Of a DNA stretch of 64,000 nt, positions 56,522 to 64,000 are shown piece by piece (the stretch's first letter is position 1; each line of letters starts with the position of its first letter). The translations under genes were made by a program, and so were the position numbers. Source of the DNA: Bacteroidales bacterium H4 (GTDB lineage: Bacteria > Bacteroidota > Bacteroidia > Bacteroidales > Muribaculaceae); the NCBI GenBank assembly GCA_001701165.1, contig DAAP01000023.1, positions 1 to 64,000 on the forward strand, in the 5' to 3' direction. Under the pieces are notes generated by a model that had not been told where the DNA came from, made no database searches, and saw nothing but the letters and a program-made list of their open reading frames with translations.

Positions 56522-58237
56522 ATGTCTCAGATCACACAAACGGCCACACTGAAGCGGCCCGAAAGCCTCCGCGACAAAGCGTGGGCACGGTGGACAGCCC
56601 TCGGACTGTTGGCACTGGCAATGTTCTGCTCTTACATCTTCATGGACATCTTGTCGCCTATCAAAGACTTGATGCAGTCCGAACGCGGATGGGATTCCAC
56701 CGCTTTCGGCACAATGCAGGGCAGCGAAACATTCCTCAACGTATTCATATTCTTCCTTATATTTGCCGGCATTATCCTCGACAAGATGGGCGTGCGCTTC
56801 ACGGCCGTACTTTCGGGTACGGTGATGCTGGTCGGCGCAGCCATCAACTGGTATGCCGTCACCGACATGTTTGCCGGCAGTGGCCTGGAAATGTGGTTCA
56901 ACAACAACCTGAACTACATCCCGGGCTTTGACGAATTGGGCATCTCTCCCTTCTACGAAGGCATGCCTGCCTCTGCCAAACTCTCCGCTGTAGGCTTTAT
57001 GATTTTCGGATGCGGCGTCGAAATGGCCGGCATCACCGTCAGCCGCGGCATTGTCAAGTGGTTCCAGGGTCGCGAAATGGCTTTGGCCATGGGCAGCGAA
57101 ATGGCTTTGGCCCGTCTTGGCGTGGCCACCTGCATGATATTCTCGCCGATGTTTGCCAAGATGGGCGGCACCGTAGACGTATCGCGTTCGGTAGCCTTCG
57201 GTGTGGTGCTGCTGCTGATAGCACTCATAATGTTTATCGTCTATTTCTTCATGGACCGCAAGCTCGACGATGCCTCCGAAGAAAAAGACGATCCGTTCCG
57301 CATCTCCGACCTTGGCAAGATTTTGCGTTCCAGCGGCTTCTGGCTTGTAGCGCTGCTGTGCGTACTCTATTACTCAGCCATCTTCCCATTCCAGAAATAC
57401 GCCGTCAATATGTTGCAATGCAACTTGACGCTTGACGCTCCGGCAGCCGACAGCTTCTGGGCTTCGGACACGGTAACCGTCATCCAGTATGTCATAATGA
57501 TTGTCGTGGCCGCCGGCTCGTTCGCTTTCAATTTCAGCAAGAACAAGGCAGTCAAATACAGCCTACTGACAGTGGCCATCATCGCACTTGTCACTTACTG
57601 CTTCTTCGGCTATATGCGTCAGAGCGCAGCCGCAATCTTCGCCGTATTCCCGTTGCTGGCCGTGGGCATCACCCCGATTCTTGGCAAATACGTGGACTAT
57701 AAGGGCAAGGCCGCATCGATGCTGGTCATCGGCTCGGTGCTGCTGATACTGTGCCACCTGACCTTCGCCTTTGTCTTGCCTATGTTCAAGGGTAGCCCCA
57801 TAGGCGGCGTATGCGTGGCCTATGCCACCATCCTTGTGCTGGGCGCCTCGTTCTCGCTCGTCCCCGCTTCGCTGTGGCCCAGCGTACCCAAGTTGGTTGA
57901 CTCCAAAATCATCGGTTCGGCCTACGCTCTCATCTTCTGGATACAGAACATCGGCTTGTGGCTGTTCCCCCTGCTTATCGGCAAGGTTCTGGACGCCTCC
58001 AATCCCGCGCTGGTAGAGGCCGTCAAAAGCGGCGCCATGAACGCCGAGACGGCAGCCGTGTCCTACGACTATACCAACCCGCTGCTGATGCTCGCCTTCC
58101 TCGGCGTGGCCGCCCTGGTATTGGGAATGGTACTCAAAGTCATTGACCGCCGACAGCACCTCGGCCTCGAATTACCCAACGTCAAAGGCGAAACCGCCAA
58201 GACGGAAGAGGCCGAAGCCGAAGCCGCTGAAATTTAA
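56522..58237 (+). CDS. MFS transporter
   Basis: A 571-residue inner-membrane protein with about 12 helices, a large extracellular loop near residues 125-145 and a charged Glu/Ala-rich cytoplasmic tail (from about residue 548). The N-terminal helix 2-3 loop LDKMGVRF follows the major facilitator pattern DxxGxR. It is most like the MFSD1-type subgroup, but the substrate cannot be inferred. It is the first gene of a unit with the GHL10 glycosidase and GT2 genes, 52 and 28 bases apart. Confidence 0.85.
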   Translation: MSQITQTATLKRPESLRDKAWARWTALGLLALAMFCSYIFMDILSPIKDLMQSERGWDSTAFGTMQGSETFLNVFIFFLIFAGIILDKMGVRFTAVLSGTVMLVGAAINWYAVTDMFAGSGLEMWFNNNLNYIPGFDELGISPFYEGMPASAKLSAVGFMIFGCGVEMAGITVSRGIVKWFQGREMALAMGSEMALARLGVATCMIFSPMFAKMGGTVDVSRSVAFGVVLLLIALIMFIVYFFMDRKLDDASEEKDDPFRISDLGKILRSSGFWLVALLCVLYYSAIFPFQKYAVNMLQCNLTLDAPAADSFWASDTVTVIQYVIMIVVAAGSFAFNFSKNKAVKYSLLTVAIIALVTYCFFGYMRQSAAAIFAVFPLLAVGITPILGKYVDYKGKAASMLVIGSVLLILCHLTFAFVLPMFKGSPIGGVCVAYATILVLGASFSLVPASLWPSVPKLVDSKIIGSAYALIFWIQNIGLWLFPLLIGKVLDASNPALVEAVKSGAMNAETAAVSYDYTNPLLMLAFLGVAALVLGMVLKVIDRRQHLGLELPNVKGETAKTEEAEAEAAEI

Positions 58238-58289
58238 TGAAAGCCTACGCAAAATGACATTCTTAGCCGAATACAATACATACAATACA

Positions 58290-59786
58290 ATGAAACGACT
58301 ACTGACAGCCTTAGCCCTCGCATTGGGCATGACCGCCACTGCTGCCGCATCGCACCCGGCAGCTCCCAAACGCGAATTCCGCGGAGGATGGATGCACACC
58401 GTGTTCCAAGGCCAGTATCTGCGCAAAGGCACCGTCGAGCTGCAAAAATATCTGATTTCGCAACTTGACAGCCTTCGTGCCGCCGGATGTAATGCCATAC
58501 TCTTTCAAGTACGTCCCAGCGCCGATGCATTCTACCCCAGCAAGTTGGAGCCGTGGAGCCGCTTTCTCACCAAGGGCGGCAAAGCACCCTCTCCGTACTG
58601 GGATCCGTTGCAGTTCATGATTGAGCAATGCCACAAGCGCGGCATGGAACTGCACGCATGGCTCAACCCGTATCGCGTCACCACCACCAAGAACGAGAAA
58701 CTGGCGCCTTCACACCTATACCATCGCGAGCCATGGCGATTTGTCACCTACAAGGGCGATGGCAAGATGTATTTCGACCCCGGACTGCCCGAAAACCGTA
58801 AGTTCATCACCGAAGTGGTCATGGACATCGTCAACCGCTATGACGTCGATGGAATACACTTCGACGACTATTTCTACCCATATCCGGTGGCAGGCTACGA
58901 ATTTCCGGACGATACCTCTTACGCCAAATACGGTAAGGGAATGAGCCGAGGTGACTGGCGCCGTCAAAATGTGGATTTGCTCATCGAGGAAATTCACAAC
59001 GCCATCACTTCAGGCACAAAACCCTGGGTACGCTTCGGCATCAGCCCCTTTGGCATCTGGCGCAACAAGTCCAGCGACCCGCGCGGCAGCGATACCAACG
59101 GCCTGCAAAACTATGATGCACTATACGCCGATGTATTGCTGTGGTCCGAAAAAGGCTGGATAGACTACCTGTTGCCCCAGCTGTATTGGGAGCTGGAACA
59201 CAAACGCGCTTCAACACTCGTATTGGCCCAATGGTGGAACGACAATGCCGGTCCACGCCACATGTACTTCGGTCAGGATGTACACAACATCATGAAGCAC
59301 AAAGACCTGGCTCCGTCTACCGACCCGACGCAACTGCACCACAAGGTGGACCTGTCGCGCTCTCTGCCTAATGTCCAAGGCAATTGCTGGTGGCCTGCAT
59401 ACGCTATCACTGCCAACGTAGGCGGCGTGGCCGACTCACTGGCTCGCGACATACAAGCCACACCGGCACTGCCTCCGACTTATCCGTGGATATGCTCCGA
59501 TACACCCGTGGCCCCTGCAAACCTGCGCCGCGCCACCTCCGGTCGTCCTTGCGCTATCAAATGGGATGTACCACAGGCTCGCGGCACCGTCATGGATGCC
59601 ACCCATTTTGTAGTATACCGCTTCCCCAAAGGCTCCAAGGGTACACCTATCAATGATCCCAAATATATCGTCGATGTCGTATACTCGGATACTTACATGG
59701 CTTATAAACCGGGCATTTACGTTGTCACGGCCGTCAACCGCACAAACAACGAGTCTTCCCCCTCGCAACCTTTGACGATCGAATAA
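58290..59786 (+). CDS. exported GHL10-family glycoside hydrolase-like protein
   Basis: A 498-residue protein with a signal peptide (about residues 1-20, ending near AAA) and a TIM-barrel domain of the DUF187/GHL10 type (about 30-335), recognised by REFRGGWMHTVFQGQYL, FQVRPSADAFYPS (about 71) and GIHFDDYFYPYP (about 190, with likely catalytic acids). The C-terminal part (about 410-498) resembles a fibronectin III domain. It should act on glycans outside the inner membrane, substrate unknown. The ATG at 58290 gives a signal peptide; earlier in-frame starts lie inside the MFS gene. Confidence 0.88.
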   Translation: MKRLLTALALALGMTATAAASHPAAPKREFRGGWMHTVFQGQYLRKGTVELQKYLISQLDSLRAAGCNAILFQVRPSADAFYPSKLEPWSRFLTKGGKAPSPYWDPLQFMIEQCHKRGMELHAWLNPYRVTTTKNEKLAPSHLYHREPWRFVTYKGDGKMYFDPGLPENRKFITEVVMDIVNRYDVDGIHFDDYFYPYPVAGYEFPDDTSYAKYGKGMSRGDWRRQNVDLLIEEIHNAITSGTKPWVRFGISPFGIWRNKSSDPRGSDTNGLQNYDALYADVLLWSEKGWIDYLLPQLYWELEHKRASTLVLAQWWNDNAGPRHMYFGQDVHNIMKHKDLAPSTDPTQLHHKVDLSRSLPNVQGNCWWPAYAITANVGGVADSLARDIQATPALPPTYPWICSDTPVAPANLRRATSGRPCAIKWDVPQARGTVMDATHFVVYRFPKGSKGTPINDPKYIVDVVYSDTYMAYKPGIYVVTAVNRTNNESSPSQPLTIE

Positions 59787-59814
59787 TTCCGAGTCCTCAC
59801 AACTCGATACCTCT

Positions 59815-60813
59815 ATGGAACTCATCACTATTGTCGTCCCGGCTTTCAATGCCGCTCCCTGGATTGCCGAATGCCTTGACAGCATCCTCGCGCAGTCTTT
59901 CGACGACTGGCAGGCGATAATTGTTGATGACGGCTCCACAGACGCAACAGCCGACATAGCAGCCGAATACGCCCTCCGAGACAAGCGTATTCGGCTGATG
60001 TCGCGTCCCAACGGCGGACCATCGGCGGCACGTAACACCGCGCTCGATGCCGTGTGCACCGAATACGTCACCTTTGTCGATGCGGACGACATTTTGCACC
60101 CCGAGGCGCTGCAACGGCTTATGAACCTCGCCGACCGACATCCGGACATCCCGGCCGTGGCGTGCTGGTACACCACACAGCCCTTTGATGCGAACCCATT
60201 GCCCGAGGCACGGCCACAAATATTATCGGCACGCGATGCCGTCATCGCCACCCTGCGACGACGCCCTTATCACGAGCCTATGTCGTGCGCCAAAGCCTTC
60301 CGTTCGGATCTTTTCGACGGCTTGCGCTACACCGAAGGACGACGCTACGAAGACTTGGACATCTTCTACAAACTGTATTGGCGCGCCGAGGCCATAGTCC
60401 ACGACACATCTCCTATATATTTTTACAGACAGCACGCGGCCAGTTTCGTTCACCATTGGGATAGCCACCGTGCCGATGTCCTCGATGTTACGGATGACAT
60501 CGTGACTTGGAGCAAAGGATTGGGCGATTCAGCCATCGTAAGCGCCGCTATGGATAGGCGTCTATCGGCTCGTTTCAATATCTTGGTCACCGCCGCACGC
60601 ACGCTACGTGCCATACGACACATCACAACTCCGACCGATAACGACGCGAAGCGCACAGCCCCCGACGGCGACATCACGGCATTACAGACCATTATATCGC
60701 GTTGCCGCAAGGACATCAATGCCGACCGCAGGCGCGCGCTACGGGACATCCATACACGCCTGCGCAACCGCCTCGCCCTACTCGTCCCCACAGCCATCCT
60801 TTGCCGCCTCTGA
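59815..60813 (+). CDS. GT2-family glycosyltransferase
   Basis: A 332-residue cytoplasmic or membrane-associated glycosyltransferase with VVPAFNAAPWIAECLDSILA (about residues 7-26), VDDGSTDAT (about 41) and the metal-binding VDADD (about 88). The C-terminal 90 residues are Arg-rich and helical. The glycan target is unknown. It follows the GHL10 gene by 28 bases and so shares its operon. Confidence 0.9.
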   Translation: MELITIVVPAFNAAPWIAECLDSILAQSFDDWQAIIVDDGSTDATADIAAEYALRDKRIRLMSRPNGGPSAARNTALDAVCTEYVTFVDADDILHPEALQRLMNLADRHPDIPAVACWYTTQPFDANPLPEARPQILSARDAVIATLRRRPYHEPMSCAKAFRSDLFDGLRYTEGRRYEDLDIFYKLYWRAEAIVHDTSPIYFYRQHAASFVHHWDSHRADVLDVTDDIVTWSKGLGDSAIVSAAMDRRLSARFNILVTAARTLRAIRHITTPTDNDAKRTAPDGDITALQTIISRCRKDINADRRRALRDIHTRLRNRLALLVPTAILCRL

Positions 60814-60879
60814 CAAGCGCGGCGCATTAGCACCTGAATACAGTCCGGCTCCATCGGTACAAAAAAAACGGTTTGAGCC

Positions 60880-60910
60880 TTGGCTATCTGCTTTAATTTC
60901 GGTACTTTTG
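60880..60910 (+). promoter_or_regulatory. promoter of the CotH-family gene
   Basis: TTG (60880-60882), 20 bases, then TACTTTTG (60903-60910). The ATG at 61038 is 127 bases downstream. Confidence 0.55.
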
Positions 60911-61037
60911 CATCATCATACTTACTGCAAACGCGACACACTTGCCTCACCGATGATATGACTATGCTTCTATGGTCATGTCATGCTTAGGTGTCAGTCG
61001 TGTCTGTGCATCCACACTTCTACAACACTTCATACTT

Positions 61038-62801
61038 ATGTATTTATTCAATTGTGTGCGTCTTCCCCGAGCAAAAGCTCTATTGACTTCGGTATTTGTG
61101 GTCCTCGCGGCCGCCTTATCGTATGCGGCCGAGCCTTCGGGGGCATTACCTCTGCTGCACATCGACACCGAAAACGGCGCGGCAATCACCTCCAAGGAAG
61201 ATTACGTGAACGCCTCGCTATACCTCGATGCCAACGGCGTGAGCGGCGTAGAGCCGGTCGGCAGCGCCGATGCACCGGTATCGCTGAAAATAAAAGGCCG
61301 CGGCAATTACACTTGGACCGGATTCGACAAGAAACCTTACCGTCTGAAATTTGACAAGAAGGTATCCATTCTTGGAATGAAAAAAAACAAGCATTTCGGT
61401 CTGCTGGCACACGCTGATGACAACCTCGGCTTTTTGCGCAACGCCGTGGGTTTCGAACTCAGCCGTAAACTTGGGCTGGCGTGGACTCCGACGGCCGAGC
61501 CGGTTGAAGTTCTACTCAACGGCGAATACATCGGTCTGTATTTCCTCACCGAGCTGATACGCGTCGACCCGGACCGAGTGGACATCGTCGAACAAGCGGA
61601 CAACGCCACCGATGCCGAAGCGGTCACCGGAGGATGGCTCGTTGAAATAGACAATTACGACACCGACCCACATATCGAAATCACCGAAGGCAACGGCGAA
61701 AGAATAATCTTCACCTACAAGACCCCCGAGATTCTGTCTTCGGTCCAAGGCTCTTACTTGACTTCTCAGATGACGGCCATAAATGCCGCAATATACACAT
61801 CGGACAAATCCTCGACCAAATGGGAGAAATACGTGGACATCGATGCACTTGCACGTTACTACGTTGTTCAGGAAATCCTGGACGACTGCGAGTCGTTCCA
61901 CGGCAGTTGCTATATGCACAAGCAATTAGGCAACGATACCAAATGGGTATTCGGCCCGGTATGGGACTTCGGCAACGCATACCAACGAAGCACTTCGCAG
62001 TATATCTGGGACAGTCCGACATTCAACCAAACATGGATTGGCGAAATCTACAAATTCCCACGCTTCCAAGCCAAGGTCAAAGAAGTATGGCGCGAGTTTT
62101 GCGCCAAGCATTACGCCGATACCAAACGCTATATCGGCACATTTGCCGATAAGATCTCGGCTGCGGCATCGGCCGACGCCGCACGATGGCCGAACTACGG
62201 CAACAGCAACGAACAGGCTGCGGCAAATTCGTTCCTCTCCAAATTTGTATCCAAGACCAAATGGCTCGGACAACAATGGAAATACGAACCGCCGCGTGAT
62301 TGGTCCGACTATACGGTGTATCTGCGCGGCAATCTCAACGGCTGGGGCTTATCCAACCCGATGACTTACAACCCGGACGGGACTTTTTCTATCGAAAGCA
62401 TCGACCTTCACGAACAATTCAAACTTGCCACCGAAGACTGGAACACCATCGACCTCGGCTCCAACGGCGAAGCCGTCATCCCCAACACCCCTTACGTGCT
62501 CAAAGATAAGGGCGCAAATATGACACTCAAGGACAATGCATCCATATCCAACGCCAAAATCGTACTGAATCCAAGCACCAAAACTATGACCGTAATAGAC
62601 CCCGCTGCAGTGAACGACATCCAAGTCGACGGCTCGCGATGGTCCATCGTCGAACATACAATATACGCCGACAATTATATCAACGTCTATACCGCCACCG
62701 GCGCACCCGTAGCCTCGGGCAGCGGCGACATCCGTCTGCCCGCCTCGGGATTCTACATCGTCTCTGACGGCCTTAAGGCAACAAAAGTCATCATCCGCTA
62801 A
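61038..62801 (+). CDS. exported CotH-family kinase-like protein with C-terminal tail
   Basis: A 587-residue protein with a signal peptide (about residues 1-31, ending near SYA) and a CotH kinase-like domain (about 45-420), seen in KIKGRGNYTWTGFDKKPYRL (about 83), LLAHADDN and DDCESFHGSCYMHK followed by FGPVWDFGNAY. A beta-rich starch-binding-like module follows (about 430-525) and the protein ends with a GFYIVSDGLKATKVIIR tail like that of the Ig-repeat protein at 50392. CotH enzymes phosphorylate proteins in spores; the targets of exported bacterial versions are unknown. I chose the ATG at 61038; an earlier frame start would spoil the signal peptide. Confidence 0.85.
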   Translation: MYLFNCVRLPRAKALLTSVFVVLAAALSYAAEPSGALPLLHIDTENGAAITSKEDYVNASLYLDANGVSGVEPVGSADAPVSLKIKGRGNYTWTGFDKKPYRLKFDKKVSILGMKKNKHFGLLAHADDNLGFLRNAVGFELSRKLGLAWTPTAEPVEVLLNGEYIGLYFLTELIRVDPDRVDIVEQADNATDAEAVTGGWLVEIDNYDTDPHIEITEGNGERIIFTYKTPEILSSVQGSYLTSQMTAINAAIYTSDKSSTKWEKYVDIDALARYYVVQEILDDCESFHGSCYMHKQLGNDTKWVFGPVWDFGNAYQRSTSQYIWDSPTFNQTWIGEIYKFPRFQAKVKEVWREFCAKHYADTKRYIGTFADKISAAASADAARWPNYGNSNEQAAANSFLSKFVSKTKWLGQQWKYEPPRDWSDYTVYLRGNLNGWGLSNPMTYNPDGTFSIESIDLHEQFKLATEDWNTIDLGSNGEAVIPNTPYVLKDKGANMTLKDNASISNAKIVLNPSTKTMTVIDPAAVNDIQVDGSRWSIVEHTIYADNYINVYTATGAPVASGSGDIRLPASGFYIVSDGLKATKVIIR

Positions 62802-62833
62802 GCCTGCGCGACGCCAGCCCGGCATATCTCATA

Positions 62834-62876
62834 GCAAGCCGCCTCAGCCACCGCCCGTCTGAGGCGGCTTGCTTTA
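62834..62876 (+). terminator. Rho-independent terminator after the CotH-family gene
   Basis: Perfect 14-base stem gcaagccgcctcag/ctgaggcggcttgc with an 11-base loop, followed by TTTAT. Confidence 0.8.
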
Positions 62877-62923
62877 TCTCACGTCTTTTTCGGCGCACCT
62901 CGCAACTTTTTTTCAAAATCATT

Positions 62924-62952
62924 TTGTACTCTAAAAAAACCACGTATATTTG
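62924..62952 (+). promoter_or_regulatory. promoter of the Rhs-M23 gene
   Basis: TTG (62924-62926), 18 bases, then TATATTTG (62945-62952). The ATG at 63018 is 65 bases downstream. Confidence 0.5.
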
Positions 62953-63017
62953 CCGACGGATAGAGTTGCTTTGCAATCTTCCGACTCACAAACAATTACC
63001 AAACTCCGAAACCCGTC

Positions 63018-64000
63018 ATGCAGCACCACGAAAAATATTCAAGGACAATCAGAAGATCCGAATCCGGACTCACGTGCGGCTGTGCGGCTGTCGCGGCAGT
63101 TCTGGCGTGCGTTGCCCCCTGTTTTGCGCGGCATAACCGGGTGACGGTGACGACGTACGGGGGTGCAGCGGGCACGGTGGTGGATGACGAGGGCACGATA
63201 CGGCAGTGCACGATGTACTACCCGTCAGGGCTGCCGGTGCAGCTGTTCGGGACGGAGCGCGTGACCGACCGCGCCCATATCGGCAACCGCTGGAGCGGCT
63301 TCGCCGGGTTGGGCTGGCACGACAACACTGCTCGTTGGCACGATGCAATCCTTGACCGCTTCACCACCCCCGACCCCAAGTCCGCCGAATCACCATCACA
63401 CTCAACATATGTGTTCTGTTCCGGAAATCCGATTAACCGCATTGACTTCGATGGAAAGAAGGATTGGCCTGTTCCACGGGCCTACAACGGCCATACACGC
63501 AGACACAGCAACAACTATGGTGAATACAGGGGAAGGCGTTTACCACACCAAGGACTTGATATAAATTTAGGCAGTGGATACGATGACTATGGTTGCCCTG
63601 TATATGCCACACATGATGGGAAAGTAGTGCGTGTAGCATATTATTATGATGACAAAAATCCCGGAGGAACAAGAATTAAGATACAGTCATACGATGGTTC
63701 AGTTTCAACTTTTTATATGCATCTTTCAGATATATCTGATAATTTGAAGGTGGGTGATGACGTTTCTGAAGGGCAACAAATAGGCAAGATTGGGGCCAGT
63801 TCATTTGGCAATGAAAACTCTAAACCAGGAGGGAAATGGGCATCACATTTACATTACGAACTAGAACTAAACGGCAAAAAGATTGATCCGGCCAATGGAC
63901 CTGGACAAATGGTAGACGCTCAAAAACTAATTTTATCCCCACCAGACAATAGCATTTACTTTATGGGCACACTTGAGACTATCGAAGTCAAAGCGACAGG
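63018..64000 (+). CDS. exported mini-Rhs protein with C-terminal M23 peptidase domain (partial)
   Basis: An open frame of 327 codons from the ATG at 63018 runs off the window. Residues about 1-36 look like a signal peptide (ending CFA). A short remnant of the Rhs-associated core follows: YYPSGLPVQLFG (about 68), GLGWHDNTARWHDAILDRFT (about 101) and CSGNPINRIDFDG (about 139-151), the last marking the usual toxin junction. After it lies an M23/LytM metallopeptidase domain with HQGLD (about 179), YMHLS (about 234) and HLHYEL (about 276), the expected zinc and catalytic residues. It probably cleaves peptidoglycan cross-links. The YD-repeat shell is nearly absent. DNA after about 63480 is much more AT-rich than before, suggesting an acquired toxin cassette. 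Confidence 0.8.
   Translation, partial: MQHHEKYSRTIRRSESGLTCGCAAVAAVLACVAPCFARHNRVTVTTYGGAAGTVVDDEGTIRQCTMYYPSGLPVQLFGTERVTDRAHIGNRWSGFAGLGWHDNTARWHDAILDRFTTPDPKSAESPSHSTYVFCSGNPINRIDFDGKKDWPVPRAYNGHTRRHSNNYGEYRGRRLPHQGLDINLGSGYDDYGCPVYATHDGKVVRVAYYYDDKNPGGTRIKIQSYDGSVSTFYMHLSDISDNLKVGDDVSEGQQIGKIGASSFGNENSKPGGKWASHLHYELELNGKKIDPANGPGQMVDAQKLILSPPDNSIYFMGTLETIEVKAT

Overview
The window reads as a chromosomal segment from a Bacteroidales bacterium, most likely a gut Muribaculaceae-like lineage; the family-level placement is inference. Support comes from many Bacteroidota-type -7 boxes (TAnnTTTG, several with TTG 18-20 bases upstream), spacers without Shine-Dalgarno motifs, an 11-subunit complex I without NuoEFG, a DCBEFHAG ATP-synthase gene order, a FecR/ECF-sigma/outer-membrane receptor unit, type V fimbrillin-like lipoproteins and secreted proteins with Bacteroidales C-terminal tails. 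No rRNA, tRNA, insertion sequence or CRISPR array was seen.

Layout. 1-2.9 kb (minus): Kdo transferase and glutamyl-tRNA synthetase. 3.0-6.7 kb (minus): ECF sigma, a short FecR-like anti-sigma and an outer-membrane receptor, overlapping by a few bases each. 6.9-10.9 kb: a lipoprotein, an ADP-ribosylglycohydrolase-fold protein with altered metal ligands, thymidine kinase, a YhcH-type protein and a DUF3108 protein. 10.9-13.4 kb: a DUF6377-type membrane regulator flanked by two candidate non-coding RNAs. 13.4-24.9 kb (minus): a type V fimbrial locus running DUF3575/OmpA-like protein, anchor-like lipoprotein, then four tandem fimbrillin-like lipoproteins with parallel beta-helix C-termini. Three of the four share a nearly identical N-terminal half at the DNA level but have unrelated C-terminal halves. 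The likely promoter of this locus abuts a 13-base poly-C run (poly-G on the coding strand), which suggests phase variation.

26.1-43.7 kb (plus): one long respiratory gene block, nuoA-B-CD-H, then the complete F1Fo ATP synthase set atpD-C-B-E-F-H-A-G, then nuoI-J-K-L-M-N. The ATP-synthase genes therefore sit inside the complex I operon, so the proton pump and the proton-driven synthase may be co-transcribed.

43.8-52.0 kb: secreted muramidase, PepD dipeptidase, a 56-residue membrane protein, a Skp-like lipoprotein, a tightly packed set of polyprenol-phosphate glycosyltransferase, dihydroorotase and tRNA-dihydrouridine synthase, and a secreted protein with two near-identical Ig-like repeats. 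52.3-64 kb: another candidate small RNA, a DUF2027/Smr protein, an EFR1-type ferredoxin, a zinc-type ABC binding protein and ATPase with no permease, an MFS transporter, a GHL10 glycosidase, a GT2 glycosyltransferase, a CotH-family protein, and, running off the right edge, a secreted mini-Rhs protein ending in an M23 metallopeptidase, which looks like a polymorphic toxin.
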